DNA of 64,000 nucleotides, taken from NCBI GenBank assembly GCA_035292685.1, contig DATDPP010000079.1, forward strand, positions 62,001-126,000, written 5' to 3'. The stretch comes from JALYNX01 sp035292685. GTDB taxonomy: Bacteria; Actinomycetota; Acidimicrobiia; Spongiisociales; ZC4RG35. Positions 17,046-25,328 of the stretch are shown in pieces; the first letter of the stretch is position 1; the number at the start of each line of letters is the position of its first letter. The position numbers and the translations under genes were made by a program. The notes under the pieces are model-generated. The model was not told the DNA's origin. It was given only the letters and a program-made list of their open reading frames with translations, and did not search any database.

Positions 17046-17929
17046 TATCTCGGTTTTAGACCGATGATCTCCCGCGCCTCGGAGGGCGTCGCTATCTCCC
17101 TCCCATGCTCGGCCGCGATGCGGACGATCTTCTCGACCAGCCGGGCGTTGGAATCAGCCAGCTCCCCCGGAGAAAGGTATGGGTTGTCCTCGGCACCAAC
17201 CCGGACATGGCCGCCCATGCCGATGACCATGGACAGAAGCCTCCATTGGGTGGTTGGGCTCATGACACTCACGTTGTAGTTGACGAATTCGGGCAAGAGG
17301 TCGGTCATGTACAGAATCGCGGCCTCGGTCGGAGGAGTCCACGAACCACCCTCCCAGTCGATGAACAGTGTCGTCCACAAGGGCTCGGCGAGGAGGCCCT
17401 CGGAGTGGAGCTTGTTCAGGTTCCACACTGCCCCCGAGTGGAACACCTCGATCTCCGGCTTGACGTCGTGCTTGGGCAGCTCGACTGCGTAGCCCCGGAG
17501 CTCCTCGAGGGTATGCAATGAGTAGATGCAGTTGGGTGGGTACGCAGGGTCCGGCTGAAAATGCTCGTCGTGAGCGTTGAACGCGACCGACATCATCTCC
17601 GGGCCGAGGTCGAGCAAGGGCACACGATCCTCGAAGCGGGCGCCGGCGATGCCGAATTGGATGATCGTGTCTCCCTCGGAGCGGATTCTGTCGGTGATCT
17701 CCGCCCACCCCTCGACATCGATCCTGCTCACCTTGCGCCCATCGGCCTGCAGCGTCGATTCCAACGTGCGAACCCCGTGAAGATGGGAGACAGCGGCCCC
17801 AGCGTTGGCGCACCTGATGTACTCATGGGCAATCAACTCGGTGTTCTCACGAGTTGGAGCCGGACTGTGCGGGTTTGACGGGTAGGAAACGGACGAGTCG
17901 CAGCCGGCGGTGATGATCAGCTTGTCCAT
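17045..17929 (-). CDS. BKACE enzyme (DUF849, beta-keto acid cleavage)
   Basis: 294 residues of the beta-keto acid cleavage enzyme family, zinc-dependent TIM barrels that condense a 3-oxoacid with acetyl-CoA and cleave to acetoacetate plus a new acyl-CoA. The metal-binding motif is HLHGVR (about 49-54), slightly different from the common HxH-V-R form. IIQFGIAGARFEDR, HSGAVWNLNKL and GMGGHVRVGAEDNPYL, with the late His-Arg-Glu set, are all in place. The founder cleaves 3-keto-5-aminohexanoate in lysine fermentation, but members have many substrates. It follows the ABC permease by 19 bp and overlaps the next gene. Confidence 0.8.
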   Translation of the reverse strand: MDKLIITAGCDSSVSYPSNPHSPAPTRENTELIAHEYIRCANAGAAVSHLHGVRTLESTLQADGRKVSRIDVEGWAEITDRIRSEGDTIIQFGIAGARFEDRVPLLDLGPEMMSVAFNAHDEHFQPDPAYPPNCIYSLHTLEELRGYAVELPKHDVKPEIEVFHSGAVWNLNKLHSEGLLAEPLWTTLFIDWEGGSWTPPTEAAILYMTDLLPEFVNYNVSVMSPTTQWRLLSMVIGMGGHVRVGAEDNPYLSPGELADSNARLVEKIVRIAAEHGREIATPSEAREIIGLKPR

Positions 17930-17948
17930 CGGTCCCCCAATCCGTGCC

Positions 17949-18884
17949 TTACTTTCCTGAGCCCGAGATCAAGCCGGCAACGACGTATTTCTCGATGCGG
18001 GTGTACACAAGGATGAAAGGGAGGACGGTGAGAATCGTGAAGGCAGCTTCTCCCGGGAAGTTGGCGATGCCTTCGATACCCTGCATCAGATAGAGCTCGA
18101 ACGGGAGGGTCCGTTTTCCTGGAGTGTTGGTCAGCACCAGGACCAAGGTGAACTCGTTCCAGGCTTCCCTGAACGCCAGGACACCGATAGTGATCATTGC
18201 GGGCGCCGCCAGTGGCGCCACTATGTATCTGAGACGGCCCCAGAGACTGGCCCCGTCGACGTTGGCTGCTTCCTCGATTTCGCGTGGTATCTGCTGGAAG
18301 AAGCCAACCATCAGCCATACGGCCAAAGGTAAGAGCATCGCCGTGTAGACGATGATCAGAGTTATGCGCTTGTCAAGCAACCCGGCAACAACGGCGAGGC
18401 GGTAGATCGGAACCATCAAGCCGATGCTCGGCACCAGGCGAGGGAGCAGGGTGAACAGGAGAAGCAGGTGTCGACCCCGGAATCTGAATCTCGCAAACGC
18501 GTAGGCGGCAGGCACTCCAATCAAGATGGTCAGCACTGTGGTACCGATCCCGACGATGAGGCTGTTCAGGAACGATGTTGTGAAACTCTCGCTGGCCAGA
18601 ACCTCGCGATAGGCATCGAGGGTCGGGCTCGATGGGATCAGCGAGGGATCCGCAAACACCTCCGCCCGCTCTTTGAAGGAAACCGACAGAGTCACCAGGA
18701 ACGGTGCCACCGTCCAGGCGACGAGGGCGATCAAGGGAATCGCAATCAGGATCCTCCTGAATAACAGGCGCGCTCTGGTCCCCGCGGGCTGCTTGGTCTC
18801 CATTTCGCCACCGACAACCGCCCGGGCCGCCTTGGCAGTTGCCGCGGCAAGGGCGGGCTCGTCGGAATGTTGTGTCTCTGTCAT
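17949..18884 (-). CDS. ABC transporter permease, MalG/UgpE type
   Basis: 311 residues, inner-membrane permease of the carbohydrate uptake-1 class with six predicted membrane spans. The first is LIAIPLIALVAWTVAPFLV (about 46-64). The EAA loop that docks the ATPase reads IEEAANVDGASLWGRLRYIV. The start ATG 18884 overlaps the stop of the partner permease as ATGA; long in-frame sequence upstream is antisense to that partner and was dropped. No ATPase gene accompanies the system, so a shared MsmX/UgpC-type ATPase elsewhere is expected. Confidence 0.9.
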   Translation of the reverse strand: MTETQHSDEPALAAATAKAARAVVGGEMETKQPAGTRARLLFRRILIAIPLIALVAWTVAPFLVTLSVSFKERAEVFADPSLIPSSPTLDAYREVLASESFTTSFLNSLIVGIGTTVLTILIGVPAAYAFARFRFRGRHLLLLFTLLPRLVPSIGLMVPIYRLAVVAGLLDKRITLIIVYTAMLLPLAVWLMVGFFQQIPREIEEAANVDGASLWGRLRYIVAPLAAPAMITIGVLAFREAWNEFTLVLVLTNTPGKRTLPFELYLMQGIEGIANFPGEAAFTILTVLPFILVYTRIEKYVVAGLISGSGK

Positions 18885-19840
18885 TGGTCGTACTCGTATC
18901 GGCGGCCGATGCCTACATAGCCCAACGTGATCAGGGCGTTGAGGATCAAGATGAACGTTGCGATTGCGAGCGCCTGGTTGAACTCGAGATTGCGGAAAGC
19001 CACGGTGTACATCTCCATGGCCATGGTCTGGGTGGCTTTGAGTGGTCCGCCGCCGGTAAGTGCCAGCACGACTCCCAGCCCGGTGAGTGTCGAATAGCTC
19101 AGCCAGATCGTGCTTATCAACAGTTGCGGGGCGAGTAGCGGAATGGTGATGTGGCGGGCCCGGGACCACCCGGTGGCTCCATCCACAAGGGCTGCGTCGA
19201 GATACGACCTGTCGATGGTCATCAGCCCGCCGAGGAGAAGGAGGATCGTGAGGGGAAGGTCGGTCCAAACCTGGGTGAGGATCACAGTGACCATCGCCAG
19301 AGCGGGCTTCGCAAGCCACGACGGGCCGTCGATCCCGAAGAACTCGATAACCTGGTTCACCGTTCCGAACTGGCCGTTGAGGAGAATCTTGAACATCACG
19401 GCCGCGGCGACGTTCGAGACGATGTAGGGAGCGACGGTCACGGCGCGGAGGAATCGGAGCTTCCCCACGATCCGAAACAGCGCGAAGGCAAAGAAGAGGC
19501 CCAGCGCCGTTCCGAGGATCAGGGACCCAAAGACGAAGATCGTGGTCCGGTTCAACGAGTGCCAGAAGTCGGCTGACGAGAACATGTCCGCGTAGTTCTC
19601 GAAACCGACCCACTCCGCCGGAAGTCCCAACGATGGGCGGCGATACAAGCTCTGCCACACGCCGTACAGGACTGGGAACCCGAGTATCGCCGCCACGAGA
19701 AGAATTGCCGGGAGGCTGAAGAGATAGGGCGTGGACTTGCGCTGGCCGATGATGGCGTTGTTGTCCCGACCCGGCGGCTCGCTTCGTCGCCACCACTTGC
19801 CGCCGCCGCCTCTCGTCTTCGAAACTGTCGTCGCCGTCAT
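18881..19840 (-). CDS. ABC transporter permease, MalF/UgpA type
   Basis: 319 residues with a cytoplasmic N-terminus of about 35 residues, then six membrane spans starting YLFSLPAILLVAAILGFPVLY. The EAA loop is YLDAALVDGATGWSRARHIT, close to the family consensus. It pairs with the overlapping MalG-type permease to form the channel of a sugar- or polyol-type importer. It lies 110 bp downstream of the binding-protein gene, with a strong terminator hairpin in the gap, so it should be made in lower amount than the binding protein. Confidence 0.9.
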   Translation of the reverse strand: MTATTVSKTRGGGGKWWRRSEPPGRDNNAIIGQRKSTPYLFSLPAILLVAAILGFPVLYGVWQSLYRRPSLGLPAEWVGFENYADMFSSADFWHSLNRTTIFVFGSLILGTALGLFFAFALFRIVGKLRFLRAVTVAPYIVSNVAAAVMFKILLNGQFGTVNQVIEFFGIDGPSWLAKPALAMVTVILTQVWTDLPLTILLLLGGLMTIDRSYLDAALVDGATGWSRARHITIPLLAPQLLISTIWLSYSTLTGLGVVLALTGGGPLKATQTMAMEMYTVAFRNLEFNQALAIATFILILNALITLGYVGIGRRYEYDQ

Positions 19841-19870
19841 CAGCAGAACGCAGTCAAGTCACAAGAAACA

Positions 19871-19908
19871 AGAGTGCTCCCTTGCCCGAGAAGGCAAGGG
19901 AGCACTCT
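19871..19908 (-). terminator. Hairpin terminator/attenuator between binding protein and permease genes
   Basis: A perfect 16-bp stem (19871-19886 with 19893-19908) closes a six-base loop. In the minus direction it is followed by TGTTTCTTGT. It sits after the binding-protein stop at 19951 and before the permease start at 19840, the usual place for partial termination that keeps binding protein in excess. Confidence 0.8.
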
Positions 19909-19950
19909 GCGTTCCGTTGGTGCTCGTCGTGACGGGGCACCGTGTTGATA

Positions 19951-21351
19951 TCAGGCGCTGTCGAGCTGCGGCTGATACTCGGCCGCAAGGTCGTCACATG
20001 TCTTGTCTGTGCCTACGACGATCTCACCGAACATCTGCTCGAGGATCCCTTCGACTTCGCCGGCGTTCGGTCCCGCCGGTGTTGGGGAGCTGCCCAAGTA
20101 GGCATTCTTCAAGTCCTCGTTGAAGAAAGGCCAGATGTCCACGAGCTCCGGGGAGTTGAGGGCTTCGGTCTGCCGCATCGGCACACCACCGTTTCCGGCC
20201 TGACCCAGCAAGTTGGCCGTCTCAGCGATGTACCTCAGCACGAGCGCCGCTTCAGCCGGATGCTCGGAGCCTTCAATTACCGCCCAGGTCCGGGCCGCCG
20301 AGAGGGCGACACCGTCGGCGCCGCCACCAGACTGGGACAGCGGGACCGGGGTGAGATTCCACTGGTCCGGGTAAGCGAAGCCTTCTGCCTCGCTGAAGTC
20401 GCCGGCAGTGGTGAAGCCGTCCAGGATCAGCCCGGCGTCACCGGACACGAAGGCGCCCCGAGACTCGTCCTCGCCCCAGGCGATGGCGTCCGGTGGGAGG
20501 AGCCCTTCGTTTGCAGCCTGAAGGAACCAGTTGCAGGCGTAGAGCCCACCAGCGGAGGTGAGGTCGGGAACGGCGCCTTCGAAGGGAGTCCCGGCTGCTG
20601 CGAGCACAGTCTTCATCGTCGTGACCCCGTCGCCGGCCTTGGCTTGAACTGTGAACGGGATTGAATCCGGTCGGGTTGCCTTCATCGCCCGCATCGCATC
20701 CAGCACGTCGTCCAGAGACTCGAACGGCACTGAGACACCGGCCTCGTCGAACCATTCCTGGTTGTAGTAGAGGACATCGAAGTTGGCAGTGATGGACGCC
20801 CCGTATTTGGTGCCATCGAGTGCGGTCTCGTCCCAGACGAGGGGCAAGAGCAGCCCGTATTGATCAGGATCCTCCGCTTCCCACGTGGCAGCGATGTCGT
20901 CGTGGGATCCGACCAACCCGGCCTCCACGAACGCCTCGATGAGGAACGCGTCCTCGGCTCCGAGCACGTCGGGCAGGGGCTGACCCGCATCAACCCTTGT
21001 CAACAACTGCTGCAGGATGTCGTCGTTGGACTGGACGTCCCAGGTCACATTGATGTTGGGATACTCCGCCATGAAGCTCTCGAACTCGTCCGGCGGGATG
21101 TAGTAATCCCTGGTGACGATGATGGAGAGGTCGATTTGCTCGTCACCCCCGCTTGTGGTGTCGGGGGCGTCGGTTCCGGCAGGAGCGTCGGTCCCAGATG
21201 GAGCGTCTGTCGTATCGGTCGTCTCAGAGGTACATGCGGCGGCGACCAAGGCAAGTATCGCCAATATCGCCAGCAGCTTCGTCCGTCCGCGACGCGCTGG
21301 CACGGTCGCTCTTTCGTTGGGCTTCTTTTTCGACCTGGATCTCGAGTTCAC
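19951..21351 (-). CDS. ABC transporter extracellular solute-binding protein family 1, lipoprotein
   Basis: 466 residues. A basic N-terminus and hydrophobic stretch end in the lipobox LVAAAC (lipidated Cys40), followed by a Thr/Ser/Asp-rich linker and then the binding fold. ITANFDVLYYNQEWFDEAG and the late AARTWAVIEGSEHPAEAALV are typical of carbohydrate-type (MalE/UgpB) binding proteins. The GTG start has AGGAGG eight bases upstream. It leads an operon with two permeases, BKACE and a 2-hydroxyacid dehydrogenase, which suggests the imported compound feeds these enzymes. Ligand unknown. Confidence 0.9.
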   Translation of the reverse strand: MNSRSRSKKKPNERATVPARRGRTKLLAILAILALVAAACTSETTDTTDAPSGTDAPAGTDAPDTTSGGDEQIDLSIIVTRDYYIPPDEFESFMAEYPNINVTWDVQSNDDILQQLLTRVDAGQPLPDVLGAEDAFLIEAFVEAGLVGSHDDIAATWEAEDPDQYGLLLPLVWDETALDGTKYGASITANFDVLYYNQEWFDEAGVSVPFESLDDVLDAMRAMKATRPDSIPFTVQAKAGDGVTTMKTVLAAAGTPFEGAVPDLTSAGGLYACNWFLQAANEGLLPPDAIAWGEDESRGAFVSGDAGLILDGFTTAGDFSEAEGFAYPDQWNLTPVPLSQSGGGADGVALSAARTWAVIEGSEHPAEAALVLRYIAETANLLGQAGNGGVPMRQTEALNSPELVDIWPFFNEDLKNAYLGSSPTPAGPNAGEVEGILEQMFGEIVVGTDKTCDDLAAEYQPQLDSA

Positions 21352-21428
21352 CTTGGTTTCCTCCTAGTTTCCCTGTCTCTGGCCTCGTCCGGGCGACCGC
21401 TCGCAGGGACAAAGACCCCGCTTGTCGT

Positions 21429-21446
21429 ACAATATGTAGAATACCG
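21429..21446. promoter_or_regulatory. Operator copy 3 of the 18-bp motif (inferred GntR site)
   Basis: ACAATATGTAGAATACCG lies between the divergent ABC operon (start 21351) and the tryptophanase gene (21575). TTGTCGTACAA, a near-palindrome, overlaps its left edge (21422-21432). Same invariant bases as the copies at 13212 and 14799. Confidence 0.6.
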
Positions 21447-21574
21447 AATAGACGGACCCGGTCAAATGGCCTGCGATGCCCGGTGCGCCATCCACCGCCT
21501 CTCCCCTGCCCACCGGATGGCGTTGGGACCAAAGCCCCTGTTCCGGCCGGTCTCAGCCCATCAAACATGAACCG

Positions 21575-22960
21575 ATGACCGAGCCTCATCAGTTCAAAAC
21601 CATAATCGAGCCGTTCCGGATCCACTCCGTGGAGGAGATCGCCGTCACCGATCAGGGTCAGAGACAGACGGCCCTGGAGCGAGTCCATTACAACCTGTTC
21701 GGTCTCCACGCCGACGAAGTCACCATCGACCTGCTCACCGACTCCGGCACCGGCGCCATGTCGTCAAGACAGTGGGCGGGGATGATGTTGGGTGACGAGT
21801 CCTACGCCGGGAGTCGCTCCTTCTACAAGTTCAGGGATGCAGTCACCGAGCTGACGGGGATGCCCGAGGTCATCCCCACCCATCAGGGCAGAGCTGCGGA
21901 GCGGATCCTGTTCACAGAGACGCTGGCCGCGGGCGACGTGGTGCCCAACAACACCCACTTCGACACCACCCGGGCCAACGTGGAGTATCAGGGGGCCCAG
22001 GCCCTCGACATCGTGATCGAGGAGGGCCATGACCCCGCTTCGCGACACCCGTTCAAGGGCGACATGGACCTGGCCCAACTCGAGCACATCCTTACCGCGG
22101 AGTCGAGCCGTGTCCCCCTGGTCATGGTGACCGTCACCAACAACTCAGGGGGTGGACAGCCGGTTTCGATGGCCAATCTCCGGGCCGTGAGCGAGATGTG
22201 CCACCAGCACGCAGTTCCCTTCTTTCTCGATGCCTGCCGGTTCGCCGAGAACGCCTGGTTCATCAAGATGCGGGAGTCGGGATACGCCGACCGGACCCCA
22301 CTCGAAATCTCCCAGGAGATGTTCTCCCTGGCCGACGGGTGCACCTTCTCGGCAAAGAAGGACGGTCTGGCCAACATCGGCGGCTTCCTAGCGATGCGCG
22401 ACGCATCGGTGGCCGACCGCTGCCGGAACCTGCTGATACTGACCGAGGGCTTCCCGACCTATGGCGGCCTGGCCGGGTACGACCTCGAAGCGATCGCCCA
22501 GGGCCTGCACGAGGTAGTGGACGAGCACTACCTCCGCTACAGGATCCGATCCACGGCCTATCTCGCGGAGAAGATCAACGGGGCAGGCATCCCCACGGTT
22601 CAACCGACGGGCGGGCATGCGGTCTACATCGATGCCAAACAGCTGCTCCCCCACATTCCTCCCGCCCGGTTTCCGGCTCAGGCGCTTGCTGTCGAGATCT
22701 ATCGGACGGGTGGCGTTCGCGGAGTGGAGATCGGGTCGGTGATGTTCGGCAAGGTGGGCGGTGACGGCGACGAGATCCCGGCGCTGATGGAGCTCGTGCG
22801 CCTCGCCATACCGCGTCGAACCTACACCCAGAGCCACATCGACTACGTGGCTGAAGTGCTCATCGAGGTCGCAAGCCGGGCCGACGAGATACCTGGCTAT
22901 CGCATCGTTCGACAGGCGCCATGGCTGCGGCATTTCACCGCTGCGTTCGAGCCGATCTGA
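21575..22960 (+). CDS. tnaA: Tryptophanase/tyrosine phenol-lyase family beta-eliminating lyase
   Basis: 461 residues, full family length. PLP-dependent; the PLP Lys is the second Lys of FSAKKDGL (about 262), with FFLDACRFAEN giving the ring-stacking Asp and Arg region. The family splits an aromatic amino acid into pyruvate, ammonia and indole or phenol. The C-terminal LRHFTAAF keeps a His (453) where E. coli TnaA has His463; tyrosine phenol-lyase has Phe there, so tryptophanase is favoured, though other aryl substrates are possible. ATG 21575 begins the conserved sequence. Divergent from the ABC importer operon and sharing an inferred operator. Confidence 0.8.
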   Translation: MTEPHQFKTIIEPFRIHSVEEIAVTDQGQRQTALERVHYNLFGLHADEVTIDLLTDSGTGAMSSRQWAGMMLGDESYAGSRSFYKFRDAVTELTGMPEVIPTHQGRAAERILFTETLAAGDVVPNNTHFDTTRANVEYQGAQALDIVIEEGHDPASRHPFKGDMDLAQLEHILTAESSRVPLVMVTVTNNSGGGQPVSMANLRAVSEMCHQHAVPFFLDACRFAENAWFIKMRESGYADRTPLEISQEMFSLADGCTFSAKKDGLANIGGFLAMRDASVADRCRNLLILTEGFPTYGGLAGYDLEAIAQGLHEVVDEHYLRYRIRSTAYLAEKINGAGIPTVQPTGGHAVYIDAKQLLPHIPPARFPAQALAVEIYRTGGVRGVEIGSVMFGKVGGDGDEIPALMELVRLAIPRRTYTQSHIDYVAEVLIEVASRADEIPGYRIVRQAPWLRHFTAAFEPI

Positions 22961-22970
22961 AAGGTTCGAG

Positions 22971-23540
22971 CTAGTAGTCGATACCGCGTCGCGCCATCAC
23001 CCCGCGGTCAAAGGCATGCTTCACGTTGACCATCTCCGTCACCGTGTCCGCCACGTCGATCAACTCGATCGGGGCGCCGCGACCGGTGAGGATCAGATTG
23101 ACATTGCTGGGCCGCTCTGACAGGGCAGTCAACACGTCATCGAGGGCGATCCAACCCCAGTTGATCGGATAGGTGATCTCGTCGAGCACCACCAGGTCGT
23201 ATTCGCCCGACCGGATCTTCTGCTTCGCCACTGCCCACGCCTCGCGGGCAATGGCCTCGGACTCCTCCATGTCCTCGGAGTCCCAGGTGAAGCCGTCACC
23301 GAGTACCCACCAGTCGATCCCGAGTTGCTTCCCCACCGTTTCCTCCCCCACCTGCCAATCACCCGATTTGATGAACTGGACAACGCCGACCTTCCAACCA
23401 CGGGCCACGCCCCGGATGGCGGTGCCGAAGGCAGCCGTCGACTTCCCCTTGCCCTCACCGGTGTTCACGAGCACCAGCGACGACTCGCGCAGGGTCGCCT
23501 TGGCGGGCGGTCGAGTGGGTGGGCTCTTGGAGTCAGGCAC
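22971..23540 (-). CDS. cobO: Cob(I)yrinic acid a,c-diamide adenosyltransferase
   Basis: 189 residues of the CobO/BtuR/CobA family, cytoplasmic enzymes that attach the 5'-deoxyadenosyl group of ATP to cobalt in corrinoids. The P-loop is NTGEGKGKSTAAFG; VVQFIKSGDW, DLVVLDEITYPINWGW and LILTGRGAP are family segments. GTG 23540 was chosen over an upstream start at 23678 because homology begins soon after it and the upstream part is antisense-like; it overlaps the ATPase stop by 8 bp. Last gene of the cobalamin uptake operon, where it converts imported corrinoid to the coenzyme form. Confidence 0.9.
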   Translation of the reverse strand: MPDSKSPPTRPPAKATLRESSLVLVNTGEGKGKSTAAFGTAIRGVARGWKVGVVQFIKSGDWQVGEETVGKQLGIDWWVLGDGFTWDSEDMEESEAIAREAWAVAKQKIRSGEYDLVVLDEITYPINWGWIALDDVLTALSERPSNVNLILTGRGAPIELIDVADTVTEMVNVKHAFDRGVMARRGIDY

Positions 23541-24288
23541 GACTATTCCTGATGGGTATGACGGTAGGGCCATCTCCATTGTCGACGACCCGGATACCGG
23601 CACCGTAGTGAGCCCTGAGATGATCCTCGGTGAGCACCTCTCTCGGGTGACCGTCGGCCACCACGTTTCCTCCGGCAAGGAAGACGACCCGGTCGGCGAA
23701 CCTCCCGGCCAGGGTGAGGTCGTGAATTGCGGTGACCACGGTCAAACCGTCGTGCTTCCTCAGAGTGTCGATGATTTCGAGGACGTCGAGTGCATGGCCG
23801 ATGTCGAGGTTTGACGTCGGCTCGTCGAGGAGAAGCACCGGAGCCTCCTGAGCCAGGGCCCGAGCCAGGACCGCCCTCTGCGCTTCCCCGCCAGACAAGG
23901 TGGCCAGGGCTCGGCCTGCAAGCTCGAAGAGGTCCAAGCGCTCGAGGGACCGCCGCACCGAGTCGAGGTCCCGCTGGCGCTCGGTGCCGAACCTGCCCAG
24001 ATGTGGGGTTCGTCCGAGCAGCACATAATCCATCACTGTCATCTCATCGGGCAGATGGGGGCGTTGCGGCATCCAAGCGACGTCGAGGCCGGCTCTCGAG
24101 GCCCTGCCTCCGAGGTCGATGGTGCCGGTGTGCTCGACCACTCCGACCGCCGCCTTCAGCAACGTGGATTTGCCGGCCCCATTGGGGCCGATCAACCCCA
24201 GCCATTCGCCGTCGACGACGGTGAGCGAGATCGGGCCGACGACCGGTGGCCCGCCGAATGAGACCGAGACATCACGCCAGGCGATCAC
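23533..24288 (-). CDS. btuD: Cobalamin ABC importer ATP-binding protein
   Basis: 251 residues. Walker A GPNGAGKST, Q-loop in WMPQRPHLP, signature LSGGEAQRA, Walker B VLLLDEPTSNLD and the H-loop His in AIHDLTLAG are all intact. This is the FecE/BtuD type. GTG 24288 overlaps the permease stop as GTGA. By sequence alone a siderophore or heme importer is possible, but the cobalamin riboswitch at the operon start and the cobO gene behind it make cobalamin the likely cargo. Confidence 0.9.
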   Translation of the reverse strand: MIAWRDVSVSFGGPPVVGPISLTVVDGEWLGLIGPNGAGKSTLLKAAVGVVEHTGTIDLGGRASRAGLDVAWMPQRPHLPDEMTVMDYVLLGRTPHLGRFGTERQRDLDSVRRSLERLDLFELAGRALATLSGGEAQRAVLARALAQEAPVLLLDEPTSNLDIGHALDVLEIIDTLRKHDGLTVVTAIHDLTLAGRFADRVVFLAGGNVVADGHPREVLTEDHLRAHYGAGIRVVDNGDGPTVIPIRNSRA

Positions 24289-25328
24289 TGGCTTCCCCGA
24301 ACAGTCCGCAGCACAACCACGAAGAATGGGGCTCCTAGAAGGGCGGTCACGACCCCGATCGGCAGCTCCGCAGGAGCGACCGCGGTCCGGGCGACAAGGT
24401 CGGCAAGGATCAGAAACGAGGCTCCGTAGAGGAGGCAAAGGGGAATGATCAGGCGATAGCTCCAGCCCGTCAACATGCGAACAGTGTGGGGGACGATGAT
24501 CCCGACGAACCCGATCAACCCGCTCACCGACACCGCGGCCGCAGTGGCAAGCGTCGCCGCCACGACCACGATCCTCTGAACTCTCACCACGTCGACACCG
24601 AGACCGGCCGCCTCGTCATCGCCCAGGGCGAGGACGTCGAGCAGGCGGCGGTGCAGGACCAGAACCGCACCGGCCACCAGCGCATAGGGGAGAAGAACCA
24701 GAACCTCGCCCCAGCCCACAGTGACCAACCTGCCGAGGATCCACGAATAGACCTCACGCAGGGTTTCGTAGTTTCGCTGTAGGAGAAAGGTCTGAATCGC
24801 AGTGGCGAATGCCGCCACCGCCACGCCGGCAAGGATCAGCGAGGTCACGGTCCGGCCCCCGGCAGTCCTGCCGAGCACATAGGTCGCGAGCACCGCCAGC
24901 AGGCCGCCAACAAAGGCGACGGGTGGTATGAACCCCGATCCCCCACCGGCGCCGATTACGAAGGTCGCCCCCAAGCCCGCTCCTGCAGCCACCCCCAACA
25001 GATAGGGGTCGGCAAGGGGATTGCGGAACACCCCTTGGTAACCGGCACCGGCCACGGCGAGGATCGATCCCACGATGCCACCGATAACCACCCGGGGTAG
25101 CCGGATCTCGAATAGCACCCGTTCTTGGACCTCGCTGAGCCCACTGCCAAGGCTGATGAAAGGCAAGCCATCGGCCAAACCCTTGAGGGCGCTGGTCGGA
25201 TCGATGGCGACCGATCCCACGAGGACCCCGGCGATCCCAACCACAACCAGTGTCACCACCGCCAGGAGCCAGCTGCCCCTCCCGATGCGAGCCGGGCCAA
25301 CTGCTGGGACCGCCCCCTGATCACTCAA
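24285..25328 (-). CDS. btuC: Cobalamin ABC importer permease (FecCD family)
   Basis: 347 residues with about ten membrane spans, the FecCD/BtuC fold. RLPRVVIGGIVGSILAVAGA, YQGVFRNPLADPYLLGVAAG and the late GFVGIIVPHTVRML are conserved family segments, the last including the ATPase-coupling region. Its ATG overlaps the stop of the binding-protein gene. It would form the inner-membrane channel with the BtuD ATPase. Confidence 0.9.
   Translation of the reverse strand: MSDQGAVPAVGPARIGRGSWLLAVVTLVVVGIAGVLVGSVAIDPTSALKGLADGLPFISLGSGLSEVQERVLFEIRLPRVVIGGIVGSILAVAGAGYQGVFRNPLADPYLLGVAAGAGLGATFVIGAGGGSGFIPPVAFVGGLLAVLATYVLGRTAGGRTVTSLILAGVAVAAFATAIQTFLLQRNYETLREVYSWILGRLVTVGWGEVLVLLPYALVAGAVLVLHRRLLDVLALGDDEAAGLGVDVVRVQRIVVVAATLATAAAVSVSGLIGFVGIIVPHTVRMLTGWSYRLIIPLCLLYGASFLILADLVARTAVAPAELPIGVVTALLGAPFFVVVLRTVRGSQ

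Noticed and set aside
17949..19796. A 615-residue minus frame suggesting a fused permease
   Set aside because: The N-terminal half is out of frame with the MalF-type permease and is its shadow; the real start is ATG 18884 at an ATGA overlap.
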